From NCBI GenBank assembly GCA_030538215.1, contig JAUNUM010000004.1, positions 1 to 64,000 on the forward strand: 64,000 bases of DNA, written 5' to 3'. The notes beneath the pieces were generated by a model. That model searched no databases and was not told the DNA's origin. It saw nothing but the letters and a program-made list of their open reading frames with translations. Shown here piece by piece: positions 45,309-53,622 of the stretch. Origin of the DNA: Bacteroidia bacterium (GTDB lineage: Bacteria > Bacteroidota > Bacteroidia > Bacteroidales > Dysgonomonadaceae). How positions within the stretch are numbered: the stretch's first letter is position 1; each line of letters begins with the position of its first letter. The translations under genes were made by a program, and so were the position numbers.

Positions 45309-46282
45309 GTGTAATGACAATGGTTCAGGCAATAAATAACGCGTTGGATATAAAACTTGCCGATGACAATAGCGTAGTGGTTTACGGCGAAGATGTAGGT
45401 GTTGTGGGCGGAGTTTTTCGGGTAACCGAAGGCTTGCAGAAAAAATACGGCGTAGAACGTGTATTCGATTCACCTTTAGCTGAATCGGCTATAGTGGGAA
45501 CCGGTGTCGGCATGGCTCTTTCGGGTTTACGTCCCATTGTTGAAATGCAGTTCGATGGGTTTTCTTATCCGGCATTTAACCAGATAATTTCCAACGTATC
45601 GCGTATGCACAATCGTTCACGCGGAAGATTCAGAATTCCCATGGTTATCCGTTTTCCTTACGGTGGCGGCATCAATGCCATCGAGCACCATTCCGAAAGC
45701 CCGGAAGCGCTTTACGGTCACATTCCCGGTTTGAAAGTTGTGGCGCCTTCCACGCCGCATGATGCAAAAGGATTACTGATATCGGCCATTGAAAGCGAAG
45801 ATCCTGTTATTTTTATGGAACCCAAACGAATTTACAGGGCTATAAAACAAGAAGTAAGCACCGATAAATTCTCCATTCCCATCGGAAAAGCTAAAGTGCT
45901 TACCGAAGGTACAGATGTTACGGTAGTGGCTTTCGGTGCGATGATCCGTGAATGTCAACGGGCAATAATAATGGCGAAAGAAGCAGGAATCTCGGTAGAA
46001 TTAATCGATTTAAGAACAATTTATCCTATCGATAAAGAAACAATAACAAATTCGATAAAGAAAACCGGACGATTAGTAGTTGTAGCAGAAGCACAACGCT
46101 CGTTTAGCGTAGGCTCCGAATTGATTGCGATTGCCAATGAAGAAGCCTTCTTGCATTTGGAAGCTCCACCAAAACGAGTGATGGGTTTCGATACGATTAT
46201 CCCGTTAGCGCAAGGCGAAAAGTATTTTATGATAACTCCTGAAAGAATTTTTTACGAGATTGAGAAAACAGTAAAATTTTAA
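45305..46282 (+). CDS. pdhB: Pyruvate dehydrogenase E1 component, beta subunit
   Basis: A 325-residue transketolase-like subunit. Start ATG 45305 overlaps the TGA of E1 alpha (ATGA), which implies translational coupling; an in-frame start at 45287 would overlap more. Seen: VVVYGEDVGVVGGVFRVT, RVFDSPLAESAIVGTGVGMAL, PIVEMQFDGFSYPAFNQI, FRIPMVIRFPYGGG and ELIDLRTIYPIDKETI. These match PdhB/BkdB proteins. E2 begins 151 bp later, after a repeat-rich spacer. Confidence 0.9.
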   Translation: MSVMTMVQAINNALDIKLADDNSVVVYGEDVGVVGGVFRVTEGLQKKYGVERVFDSPLAESAIVGTGVGMALSGLRPIVEMQFDGFSYPAFNQIISNVSRMHNRSRGRFRIPMVIRFPYGGGINAIEHHSESPEALYGHIPGLKVVAPSTPHDAKGLLISAIESEDPVIFMEPKRIYRAIKQEVSTDKFSIPIGKAKVLTEGTDVTVVAFGAMIRECQRAIIMAKEAGISVELIDLRTIYPIDKETITNSIKKTGRLVVVAEAQRSFSVGSELIAIANEEAFLHLEAPPKRVMGFDTIIPLAQGEKYFMITPERIFYEIEKTVKF

Positions 46283-46330
46283 GATATTCGATTGTAATTC
46301 AATAGATATTCAATTGTATAGTTGAACAGT

Positions 46331-46396
46331 TTTACGCCACGACGAATTACGCGAAGCGAATATCATGAAATGAATTACGCCGCAGGCAAATTACAA
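46331..46396. repeat. Word-like repeat between E1 beta and E2
   Basis: GAATTACGC and AATTACGCC, with GCGAAGCG and GCCGCAGGC between, form near-tandem variants of the word GAATTACG. The spacer does not code and interrupts an otherwise tight operon. Confidence 0.5.
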
Positions 46397-46433
46397 TAAA
46401 TTGTCATAACTATAATTTATTAAACAAACTCAT

Positions 46434-47708
46434 ATGAGATATATTTTTAACTTTCCCGACATTGGTGAAGGACTTGAAGAAGGAACCATTCTTGAGTGGT
46501 ACGTTACAAAAGGACAAGCTGTAAGCACCGGAGATTCGCTGGTGAAAATGGAAACCGATAAAGTGGTAGCCGATATTCCGTCACCGAAAACAGGAACTGT
46601 AGTTTCTCTATTTGGAGAAGTAGGCGATATAGTAAAAGTGGGCAGTCCGTTGGTTGAAATTGAAATAGAAGGCGTTTTTGCAGAAGATGCACAAGAAGAA
46701 GCCAAAAAAGAACTTGCTCCTGAGCCGGAAGAAAAAGCCGAAACCGTAGTCGGCACCATGGAAATGGCATCGAAAAGTGCCGTTTTACCTGCCAGCAGCG
46801 AAGGAACATCCGAATCGCAGTCCAAAGAAGAAAAACTTCGCCGCAAAGTCTTGTCCACTCCTGTAGCACGTGCTATAGCCAAAGAACTAGGTATTGATAT
46901 AAATGAAGTAAAGGGAACCGGTCCGTCAGGACGTGTTACAAAAACCGATATTGAAAATCATAAACCGGTTAAGAAATCAATATCAGCTAAAATTTCGATA
47001 GATGAAACCGATAATGTAACCTATGTGCCACTTACCCAGATACGGAAAACCATTGCCAAAAACATGATTACTTCTAAGCACAGCGCAGCTCATATGTCTG
47101 TTTTTGAAGAAGTGGAAATATCGGATTTGATAAAGGTAAGGGAGAAATATAAAGTAAAATATGCCGAGCGGAGTGTTAAACTCACCTATCTGTCATTTAT
47201 TGTGAAAGCTACCGTAAATGCGCTGAAACAACACAAACAGTTGAATTCGCAGATAGATATGGAAAACGATCGTATGATTTTCAATAACCGTTACAATATC
47301 GCTTTGGCTGTGGATACGCCTGCCGGATTGGTTGTTCCCGTTATCAGAGATGCTGATCGGTTGAGCATTTTCGAGATTGCCCAGCGCATCGACGAAATTT
47401 CGGAAAAAGCCCGAAAGCGTGAGCTTACCCTAGATGATATGAAAGGTGGAACGTTTACCATTACCAATTACGGTTCTATTGGCGGAATTTTTGCTACGCC
47501 GGTTATTAATTATCCGCAAGCGGGCATTTTGGGTGTAGGCAGAATTATGAAAACTCCTGTTGTGAAAAACAATGAACTGGCAATCGGTAATGTGCTCGCA
47601 TTGTCGCTTTCGGTTGACCATCGTATTGTTGACGGTGGAGAAGTTACCCGATTTATCACAAAAATTATGGAGTATTTAGCCGATCCGATGGCATTGGTTA
47701 TGGAATAG
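46434..47708 (+). CDS. pdhC: Dihydrolipoamide acyltransferase E2
   Basis: A 424-residue protein with one lipoyl domain (1-80; lipoyl Lys43 in METDKVVADIPSP), a flexible Ala/Glu/Pro linker (82-135), a peripheral subunit-binding domain (139-176, STPVARAIAKELGID and GRVTKTDIENH) and a catalytic core (about 195-424) with DHRIVDGG (His396, Asp400). E2 moves the acyl group from lipoamide to CoA and forms the core of the complex. It lies between E1 beta and E3. Confidence 0.93.
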   Translation: MRYIFNFPDIGEGLEEGTILEWYVTKGQAVSTGDSLVKMETDKVVADIPSPKTGTVVSLFGEVGDIVKVGSPLVEIEIEGVFAEDAQEEAKKELAPEPEEKAETVVGTMEMASKSAVLPASSEGTSESQSKEEKLRRKVLSTPVARAIAKELGIDINEVKGTGPSGRVTKTDIENHKPVKKSISAKISIDETDNVTYVPLTQIRKTIAKNMITSKHSAAHMSVFEEVEISDLIKVREKYKVKYAERSVKLTYLSFIVKATVNALKQHKQLNSQIDMENDRMIFNNRYNIALAVDTPAGLVVPVIRDADRLSIFEIAQRIDEISEKARKRELTLDDMKGGTFTITNYGSIGGIFATPVINYPQAGILGVGRIMKTPVVKNNELAIGNVLALSLSVDHRIVDGGEVTRFITKIMEYLADPMALVME

Positions 47709-47745
47709 CGTTGAGCATTGAGCGAAGAGCGTTGAGTAATGACAT
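47700..47745. repeat. Word-like repeat abutting the E2 stop
   Basis: GCGTTGAGCATTGAGCG and GAGCGTTGAG repeat the word GCGTTGAG directly after the TAG stop of E2 (47706-47708). Confidence 0.5.
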
Positions 47746-47793
47746 CTGTCATCGAACATTTTAAATCAAAAACACAAAACAAATCATATTATT

Positions 47794-49140
47794 ATGGATT
47801 ACGACGTATTAATTATCGGTGCCGGACCTGCCGGATATGTAGCGGCCATCAGAGCCGGACAAGTAGGTTTGAAAACTGCAATCGTGGAAAAACAATATAT
47901 TGGCGGAATGTGCCTCAACTGGGGCTGTATCCCGACAAAAGCCATTCTAGAGAGTGCGAAAAAATTCCAGAAAGTGAAAAATGTTTCGGAATTTGGAATC
48001 GATGGTGTGGATGCAGATAAAATTATGTTTAACTGGGATAAAGTGAAATCGCGTTCAAAACGTATTACACGGAAACTAACTGCGGGAGTTAATTTTCTAC
48101 TTAAGAAAAACGGGATTGAAGTAATTAGCGGAACCGCCAAAATCAGTACAGATAATTCCGTTGTGGTTAATGATAAAAAAATAACAGCAAAACATATCAT
48201 TATCGCTACCGGTTCAAAACCGAAACCAATGGGCGAAACCTTTTCCGATACTCCCGTGGTAGAGATGGAAAAATTGTTTGAAGTGGAAGATTTTCCTGAA
48301 AATATTGTGGTTACCGGAAATCATATCTCAGCGGTGGAAATGGCGCAGTTTTTCAGGCTTATCGATAAAAATGTAACGCTCGTTTCCAACAGCGATTACT
48401 TTTTGGATGGACTGGATACTTATCTGGTTGAGCACATTACAAAGAAAATAGCATCTGATAAGATAGAGCTAATCACCGATGCCTATCCCGAAAAACATAC
48501 AGATGGAGAACTCGTTTTCAGCAATAAAAAAGTAAAGTGCGATCTTATTGTCAATTGCAATTCACGCAAAGCAATTATTCCTGAAAGTGAAACTCCCTTG
48601 CAATTAACTGAGAGAGGTTTCATAAAAACAGATGATAATTTTCAGACAAATATCAATGGTGTTTATTCTATTGGCGATGCCGGAGGCAAAAGTTTTCTGG
48701 CGCACATGGCTTCGGCACAGGGGATCCATGTCATAAACGCCATAAAAGGGATAAAAGCTCATTTCGATTATTCCACTTATCCGATAAATATGTACACCAC
48801 ACCCGAAATTGCTCAAATCGGGTTGACGGAACAGCAAATCAAGAATGAGGGTTACGATTACAAGATCAGTGAATTTCCGTTATCAGCCAACGGAAAAGCG
48901 CTGATTGAAAACAATACTGAAGGCTTTATCCGGTTACTATCCGACAAAAAATATGGTCAGGTTTTGGGAGTACAAATCGTTGCTGAAAATGCCACCGATA
49001 TGATTGCTGAAGCCGGCGCTTATCTAAAAGTAGAAGCCACGGTTTACGATGTTGCCAACACCATTCATGCTCATCCTACCGTTTCGGAAATCTTCTTCGA
49101 AGCCGGATTTGATGCAGTGGATAAGGCGATACACAAGTAA
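47794..49140 (+). CDS. lpdA: Dihydrolipoamide dehydrogenase E3, divergent NAD site
   Basis: A 448-residue flavoprotein. FAD-binding GAGPAGYVAAIRAG and redox disulfide Cys40/Cys45 (GGMCLNWGCIPTKA) are intact; the C-terminal HAHPTVSE (His427, Glu432) catalytic pair is intact. The NAD(H)-binding Rossmann motif, normally GGGxIGxE, reads GNHISAVE at 175-182: two of the three defining glycines are replaced by His177 and Ala180. Also the usual GRxPN segment is CNSRKAII. The enzyme completes the complex by reoxidising lipoamide; whether NAD+ is still the acceptor is uncertain. It is the last gene of the operon. Confidence 0.85.
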   Translation: MDYDVLIIGAGPAGYVAAIRAGQVGLKTAIVEKQYIGGMCLNWGCIPTKAILESAKKFQKVKNVSEFGIDGVDADKIMFNWDKVKSRSKRITRKLTAGVNFLLKKNGIEVISGTAKISTDNSVVVNDKKITAKHIIIATGSKPKPMGETFSDTPVVEMEKLFEVEDFPENIVVTGNHISAVEMAQFFRLIDKNVTLVSNSDYFLDGLDTYLVEHITKKIASDKIELITDAYPEKHTDGELVFSNKKVKCDLIVNCNSRKAIIPESETPLQLTERGFIKTDDNFQTNINGVYSIGDAGGKSFLAHMASAQGIHVINAIKGIKAHFDYSTYPINMYTTPEIAQIGLTEQQIKNEGYDYKISEFPLSANGKALIENNTEGFIRLLSDKKYGQVLGVQIVAENATDMIAEAGAYLKVEATVYDVANTIHAHPTVSEIFFEAGFDAVDKAIHK

Positions 49141-49164
49141 AGACGCGAAGCATCGCGTCTCTAC
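49141..49164. repeat. Dispersed GAGACG-type palindrome after E3
   Basis: Begins one base after the lpdA TAA stop; near-palindrome with arms AGACGCGA / TCGCGTCT. It shares GAAGCATCGCGTCTCTAC exactly with the copy at 33615-33638. Confidence 0.75.
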
Positions 49165-49204
49165 AAATTGTGGATATATTTTTTCAACGTTGTACTCCGC
49201 CTTA

Positions 49205-49531
49205 TTATCTCCAAAACATTATTCCACCTTTCAGGTTATAAATTACCGGAAATCCTTTTTTCACCAATAGTTTTGCGGCATACATACTTCGTGCGCCGCT
49301 GTGGCAAAAAACAGCAACCGGACAGGTTTTATCTAGCTTTTCTATTTTCTGTTCAAAGTCTTGAGACGAACAGTCAATTAATTTAGCTTTTTGAATAGTT
49401 CCCTGCGCATATTCTTGCGCTGTGCGCACATCAATAAGTTGAACGGTTTTATCGGCAATGGCCGCTTTAAAATCTGTCGCATTAAGCGATTTTATTTGTT
49501 CCGGTGTTTTAAATAGATCAAAAAATCCCAT
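49205..49531 (-). CDS. Rhodanese-like sulfurtransferase domain protein
   Basis: A 108-residue single rhodanese domain. Catalytic Cys76 lies in VFCHSGARSMYAA; the CxxGxR-type loop (CHSGAR) is complete. LIDVRTAQEYAQGTI is the CDC25-like motif. There is no signal peptide, so it is cytoplasmic; it may carry persulfide sulfur. Its start is 9 bp after the U32 gene stop on the same strand, so it is the last gene of the metA-U32-rhodanese unit. Confidence 0.9.
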   Translation of the reverse strand: MGFFDLFKTPEQIKSLNATDFKAAIADKTVQLIDVRTAQEYAQGTIQKAKLIDCSSQDFEQKIEKLDKTCPVAVFCHSGARSMYAAKLLVKKGFPVIYNLKGGIMFWR

Positions 49532-49540
49532 ATATATATA

Positions 49541-51361
49541 TTATTTATCTTCAATTACTTCCATTACACACGCTTTACAATTAAACGTAAGTTTGAAACG
49601 GTTTTGCTGATTGACAAGAAAAAAAGGTTCTCTAAAACTCAATCTGTCTTTTGTTTCACGAGGACACCAACCTAACACATATTTTACACAATGTTTTGTA
49701 AACATAAGTGGAACGTTTTTTTGCTTAACTTGTTCAAACGCGGGTTGTAAAATTTTAGATTGATGTTGGGTATAGAATAATCGACTTTTACTGTTGGAGA
49801 CATTACCTAAATAGGTTAATTCTTTTTCGGGAAAAGCATGCGATGTGGATTGTATTTGCTTGCGCTCTTGCTTGTAATTGATTTTTCTGACAGATAATAA
49901 CCCTAAAATCAATTTCTTACGCCACTCTCCCAAGAGCGATGAAGGGAGAAACCAGTCTTGTGAAAAATCAATGTTTGTATCTACGATTTCAAAAATGGTA
50001 TTACCTGTTTTCGAAAACTGGGTGCGGATATTTTCGTACTGCGGCTTTTGTGCCGGTTGTTTTTCAAATGTTGAAGAGAACGAATAGGAGTTACTGTCTT
50101 CATCCGATATTTGCAGCACAAATCCGATTGGAATTTCCCGAACAGCAATGCTTGCAGAAATTTTGCGTTCGGCAGTTTTTTTAGTTAATCGGGTTTCAAA
50201 ATCGTGGTCGTAGTTTCTGTAAACTTTTGTTCCAATATTGATATTGGGTGTTTCAGCAGGAAAAACCCGATCGCCTTCGACACGATTTACACGAAAACCA
50301 TTCAGCCCATTCTTATCAATAAAACACAGTCCATCGCCATTATTAAGAGGCAGTTTTGTTTTAAGCGATAACCAATTTTTGTTCACTGATTTTACTGTTC
50401 CTACCAGTTCGCCCATAGATTTAGGAGAGTCGAACGACCAGATATCGTGCTGCCTACCATTTGAAAAATAATCGGTAAACCCTCGATTAAAACTCTTCGA
50501 TAAATTGGGTGTGAAATCTATCGTACTTTTTCCCGATGAAGCCCGCATAAACTCCGGGCGTTTTGTAAAAATCTCATCCAACCGTTGCCGATAGGCAGAA
50601 ACTACATTTTTCACGTATGTTACGTCTTTTAATCGTCCTTCGATTTTTAAGGATGAAACTCCTGCATCCAATAGTTTTTCCAGATTTTCGTGCTGGTTGA
50701 AATCTTTAAGTGAGAGCAGATGCGTATTTTTTCGGATAGTCTTTCCATCGGCATCTTCCAAATCGAAAGGCAATCGACACATTTGTGCGCATTCACCTCT
50801 ATTGGCGCTTCTTTCCGTAACGGCCTGACTTATGTAACATTGTCCGCTGTACGAAACACATAACGCTCCATGCACAAACACTTCGAGCGGAATATTCACC
50901 TTTGAAGATATTTCTGAAATTTCGTCGATAGATAATTCTCGCGCCAACACTACCTGTGAAAATCCGGCTTTCTCCAAAAATTGCACTTTCTCAACCGTAC
51001 GGTTATCGGTTTGCGTACTGGCATGAAACGGAATAGGCGGTAGATTGAGTTGCAAAGCGCCCATATCCTGAACAATAATAGCATCGGTATTAACACGATA
51101 TAACTCCCAAATAAGTTTTTCAACTTCGGGCAATTCGTTATCGTAAAGAATGGTATTTAAAGCCACGTACACCCTAACGTTATACTGATGCGCAAATTCT
51201 ATCAGTTCCGCAATATCTTCCATGGAATTTCCTGCCGCAGCCCGTGCGCTGAATCCCGAAATGCCAATATAAACCGCATCGGCACCGTGCAAGATAGCTT
51301 CCTTGCCAATTTCTTTATTTTTGGCAGGAGCAAGAAGTTCTATTTTTCGTACGGTTTTCAA
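49541..51361 (-). CDS. U32 family peptidase/hydroxylase-like protein (RlhA-related)
   Basis: A 606-residue cytoplasmic protein. The N-terminal TIM-barrel of U32 starts KIELLAPAKNKEIGKEAILHG and contains HGALCVSYSGQCYISQAVTER, NRGECAQMCRLPFDL with clustered cysteines, and SLKIEGRLKDVTYVKNVV. C-terminal segments hold CVKYVLGWCP and CKACVM. RlhA-type U32 proteins modify 23S rRNA in E. coli; others are called collagenases on weak grounds. The start is odd: codon TTG at 51361 sits directly after the TAA of metA in the same frame. Confidence 0.85.
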   Translation of the reverse strand: MKTVRKIELLAPAKNKEIGKEAILHGADAVYIGISGFSARAAAGNSMEDIAELIEFAHQYNVRVYVALNTILYDNELPEVEKLIWELYRVNTDAIIVQDMGALQLNLPPIPFHASTQTDNRTVEKVQFLEKAGFSQVVLARELSIDEISEISSKVNIPLEVFVHGALCVSYSGQCYISQAVTERSANRGECAQMCRLPFDLEDADGKTIRKNTHLLSLKDFNQHENLEKLLDAGVSSLKIEGRLKDVTYVKNVVSAYRQRLDEIFTKRPEFMRASSGKSTIDFTPNLSKSFNRGFTDYFSNGRQHDIWSFDSPKSMGELVGTVKSVNKNWLSLKTKLPLNNGDGLCFIDKNGLNGFRVNRVEGDRVFPAETPNINIGTKVYRNYDHDFETRLTKKTAERKISASIAVREIPIGFVLQISDEDSNSYSFSSTFEKQPAQKPQYENIRTQFSKTGNTIFEIVDTNIDFSQDWFLPSSLLGEWRKKLILGLLSVRKINYKQERKQIQSTSHAFPEKELTYLGNVSNSKSRLFYTQHQSKILQPAFEQVKQKNVPLMFTKHCVKYVLGWCPRETKDRLSFREPFFLVNQQNRFKLTFNCKACVMEVIEDK

Positions 51362-52297
51362 TTATAAATCTCCTAATTGTGCAATTTTTGACAAATCGAA
51401 TGGTGTTGCCTGATACACAAAATAATTTAACCAATTTACATACAAAAGATTTGCGTGCGAACGCCAGCGAACCAACGGCGGTTTAGCGGGGTTGTTATCT
51501 TCATAGTAATTTTCGGGAAGCTCCACATTGACCAACCCTTTTTCCATATCGCGCGTATATTCATTGTGCAGTGTGAGTGGCGAGTATTCAGAATGTCCCG
51601 TAACGTAAAACTCTCGTCCGCCGCGAGATGTGACGATATATACGCCCGCTTCGTCAGATTGTGAGAGGATTTCGAGTTCGGGATGCTGTAGAATTTCTTC
51701 GGCGTAAATGGTAGTGTGGCGGCTGTGCGGCGCGTAAAACACATCGTCAAAACCACGGAACAAAGGAAATGCCGGATTGTTAATAGTGTGACGAAAAACG
51801 CCGAACAGCTTTTTATTGAGCGAATATTTATTTATTCCGTAAAAATGGTATAACGCTGCTTGCGCCGCCCAACAAATATAATAGGTGGACGTTACGTGCG
51901 TGCGTGCCCAATCGAAAATTTTGATCAACTCTTTCCAGTAGGTTACCTCTTCAAACGAAATCATTTCCACAGGTGCCCCCGTAACAATAAAGCCATCGTA
52001 GTATTTTTCCTCTATTTCGGTAAAAGTTGTGTAAAATGCTTGTAGATGTTCAATAGGAGTGTTTTTCGGCATATGGGTTTCTAATCCCAAAAACTCAATA
52101 TCTATCTCCAAAGGAGAGTTGGATAAGAGCCTGATTAAATCGGTTTCAGTTGCAATCTTAATCGGCATCAGATTGAGAATAAGCATCTTTAGCGGACGGG
52201 CTTCTTCTATAATTGAACGCAAATTACTTTTCACGAAAATATGTTCTTCGCTTAAAATATCTATTGCGGGCAAGTTATTGGGTAAATTTACGGGCAT
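51362..52297 (-). CDS. metA: Homoserine O-acyltransferase MetA, acetyl-CoA type by residue 111
   Basis: A 311-residue enzyme of methionine biosynthesis. Residue numbers match E. coli MetA: catalytic Cys142 (ICWAAQAALY), His235 and Glu237 (VTGHSEYSP). Position 111 is Glu (GAPVEMISFEEV), whereas succinyltransferases have Gly there; in characterised enzymes Glu111 marks acetyl-CoA use. So this is predicted to be a homoserine O-acetyltransferase despite the usual succinyltransferase label. Annotated neighbours: flavin reductase upstream, U32 directly after. Confidence 0.93.
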   Translation of the reverse strand: MPVNLPNNLPAIDILSEEHIFVKSNLRSIIEEARPLKMLILNLMPIKIATETDLIRLLSNSPLEIDIEFLGLETHMPKNTPIEHLQAFYTTFTEIEEKYYDGFIVTGAPVEMISFEEVTYWKELIKIFDWARTHVTSTYYICWAAQAALYHFYGINKYSLNKKLFGVFRHTINNPAFPLFRGFDDVFYAPHSRHTTIYAEEILQHPELEILSQSDEAGVYIVTSRGGREFYVTGHSEYSPLTLHNEYTRDMEKGLVNVELPENYYEDNNPAKPPLVRWRSHANLLYVNWLNYFVYQATPFDLSKIAQLGDL

Positions 52298-52299
52298 AT

Positions 52300-52360
52300 T
52301 TCAATTTACGATTTTTGATTTACGATTTTCCATAATGCATTGTGCATTATGCATTATGAA
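52300..52360. repeat. Word-like repeats between the flavin reductase and metA
   Basis: ATTTACGATTTTTGATTTACGATTTT and ATGCATTGTGCATTATGCATTATG: two short words repeated in near-tandem fill the whole spacer. Confidence 0.55.
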
Positions 52361-52924
52361 TTATTTCTTCTTCACACTCCATCCAAATTTGCCGATGTGC
52401 TCGCCCAATCCGTAATAATTACCGTGCGAATAAGCGAGAAGTTTGGCGCGCTGCATATCAAATTTTCCGATTTCGGTGTCAAAATACTTATCATCAGCTT
52501 GCACGTTCACCACATCTGCAATGAACATATCGTGCGAACCAAGCGATAGAATTTCTTTCACGCGACACTCAATACAAAGCGGCGATTCTTCAATAATGGG
52601 CGCACTAACCGCAATAGCTTTCGCTGCAGTAAGTCCCATTTCTTGGAATTTGTTGTAATCTTTTCCCGAGCGCACACCACACCAATCGGTGGCATGTGCC
52701 AACTCTTCGGTGGTGAGATTGATTACAAATTCCATGTTTCGCTTTATGATTTCATGCGAATGACGTTCGGGACGAACCGAGATATAGCACATGGGCGGAT
52801 TGGTGCAAATAGTTCCCAACCAGCTAACGGTAATTATATTATATTCGTCGGGATGATTTCCGCAGCTAATCATTGCTGCGGGCAGCGGATAAATAAGGGT
52901 ACCCGATTTCCAGTTTTGTTTCAT
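52361..52924 (-). CDS. Flavin reductase-like (FMN-binding split barrel) family protein
   Basis: A 187-residue protein. The FMN-binding split barrel is seen in LIYPLPAAMISCGNHPDEYNIITVSWLGTICTNPPMCYISVRPERHS and the following INLTTEELAHATDWCGVRSGKDYNKF. It ends LAYSHGNYYGLGEHIGKFGW, a family feature. I chose ATG 52924; a start at 52942 would begin inside a word-like repeat. Substrate unknown; the family includes flavin reductases and flavin-linked oxidoreductases. It could be co-transcribed with pyrBI and metA. Confidence 0.88.
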   Translation of the reverse strand: MKQNWKSGTLIYPLPAAMISCGNHPDEYNIITVSWLGTICTNPPMCYISVRPERHSHEIIKRNMEFVINLTTEELAHATDWCGVRSGKDYNKFQEMGLTAAKAIAVSAPIIEESPLCIECRVKEILSLGSHDMFIADVVNVQADDKYFDTEIGKFDMQRAKLLAYSHGNYYGLGEHIGKFGWSVKKK

Positions 52925-52975
52925 AATTTGGCTTTTGGCCATTGGCTTCTGGCTTTTGGCTCCGCGTTAGGTTAA
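52925..52975. repeat. Word-like repeat before the flavin reductase
   Basis: Variants of the word TTGGCTTTTGGC (TTGGCTTTTGGCCATTGGCTTCTGG) run from just 5' of the ATG. A short upstream in-frame ATG lies within it. Confidence 0.55.
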
Positions 52976-53028
52976 TGAACCAAAAAATTGTTTCTTTGGT
53001 TTTCCGTTTCTTTCAAACTTCCACTTTC

Positions 53029-53062
53029 CTGCTAATAGCCAATAGCTAATCGCCAACAGCTA
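53029..53062. repeat. Word-like repeat that provides the pyrI stop
   Basis: On the - strand it starts with TAGCTGTTGGCGATTAGC and continues in variants of TAGCTATTGGC. Its first three bases are the pyrI TAG stop (53060-53062). The same word family spans the mazG stop at 34421-34448. Confidence 0.65.
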
Positions 53063-53512
53063 TTTTAAAACAATCTCTTCTTTTTTAATTTTCAATTCGC
53101 AATAATGGCATTGCAATACTACTTTTTCTTTATCTACCACTTCAAAGCGGGTTTTCATAGGTTCGTTATTGGTAATGCACTTAGGATTATTGCATTTTAC
53201 AATTTCGATAATTTCGTCGGGAAGTGTAACTTTCTTTTTTTCCGAAACTTCATAATCTCTGATAATATTCAGATTCACGTTTGGAGCAACCAAAGCAATG
53301 CGATTTATTTCGTCTTCCTTGAAAAATTTGTTGGAAACTTTAATAATTCCCTTCGCTCCCATCTTGCTGCTTTTCAAATTATTACCAATAGTAATCCGAT
53401 TATCAAGATTTTGCAACTGAAGCAGTGTTACCACTTTAAAAAGTGCTTTCGTCGGAATATGGTCAATTGCGGTTCCATTTTCCAATGCTGCTACTTGTAA
53501 TTCTTTTCCCAT
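53060..53512 (-). CDS. pyrI: Aspartate carbamoyltransferase regulatory chain
   Basis: A 150-residue regulatory subunit. Start chosen at ATG 53512 ([20 protein letters not shown]), which aligns with other PyrI starts; the longer frame to 53569 would add 19 residues with no relation to the family. The zinc site is CNNPKC and CHYC near the C-terminus, which binds PyrB. The N-terminal domain binds nucleotide effectors. It is downstream of pyrB in the same operon. Confidence 0.93.
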   Translation of the reverse strand: MGKELQVAALENGTAIDHIPTKALFKVVTLLQLQNLDNRITIGNNLKSSKMGAKGIIKVSNKFFKEDEINRIALVAPNVNLNIIRDYEVSEKKKVTLPDEIIEIVKCNNPKCITNNEPMKTRFEVVDKEKVVLQCHYCELKIKKEEIVLK

Positions 53513-53622
53513 AGGTCTTTCTCCCAAAACTCTTCTCTGCAAAGGAGAAGAATATTTTTGTGGGCTCAATATTTTATTTTGTTAGTTGAAAATTTTCATT
53601 CTCCAAGTTCCTTTCAGGAAGT

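Noticed and set aside
47739-48020. 93-codon + strand frame overlapping the start of lpdA
   Set aside because: Out of frame with the strongly conserved E3 N-terminus and without any motif.
52298-52360. Possible SAM riboswitch before metA
   Set aside because: The spacer is only 63 bp and consists of word-like repeats; no riboswitch-like stems are visible.
33564-53062. CRISPR array
   Set aside because: The repeats are palindromic or near-tandem with no regular unique spacers of 30-40 bp, and no cas genes occur.
53513-53569. 19-residue N-terminal extension of pyrI
   Set aside because: Lies in spacer DNA with GGAGAAG/GCAGAGAAG words and is not like any PyrI N-terminus; the internal ATG at 53512 matches the family.
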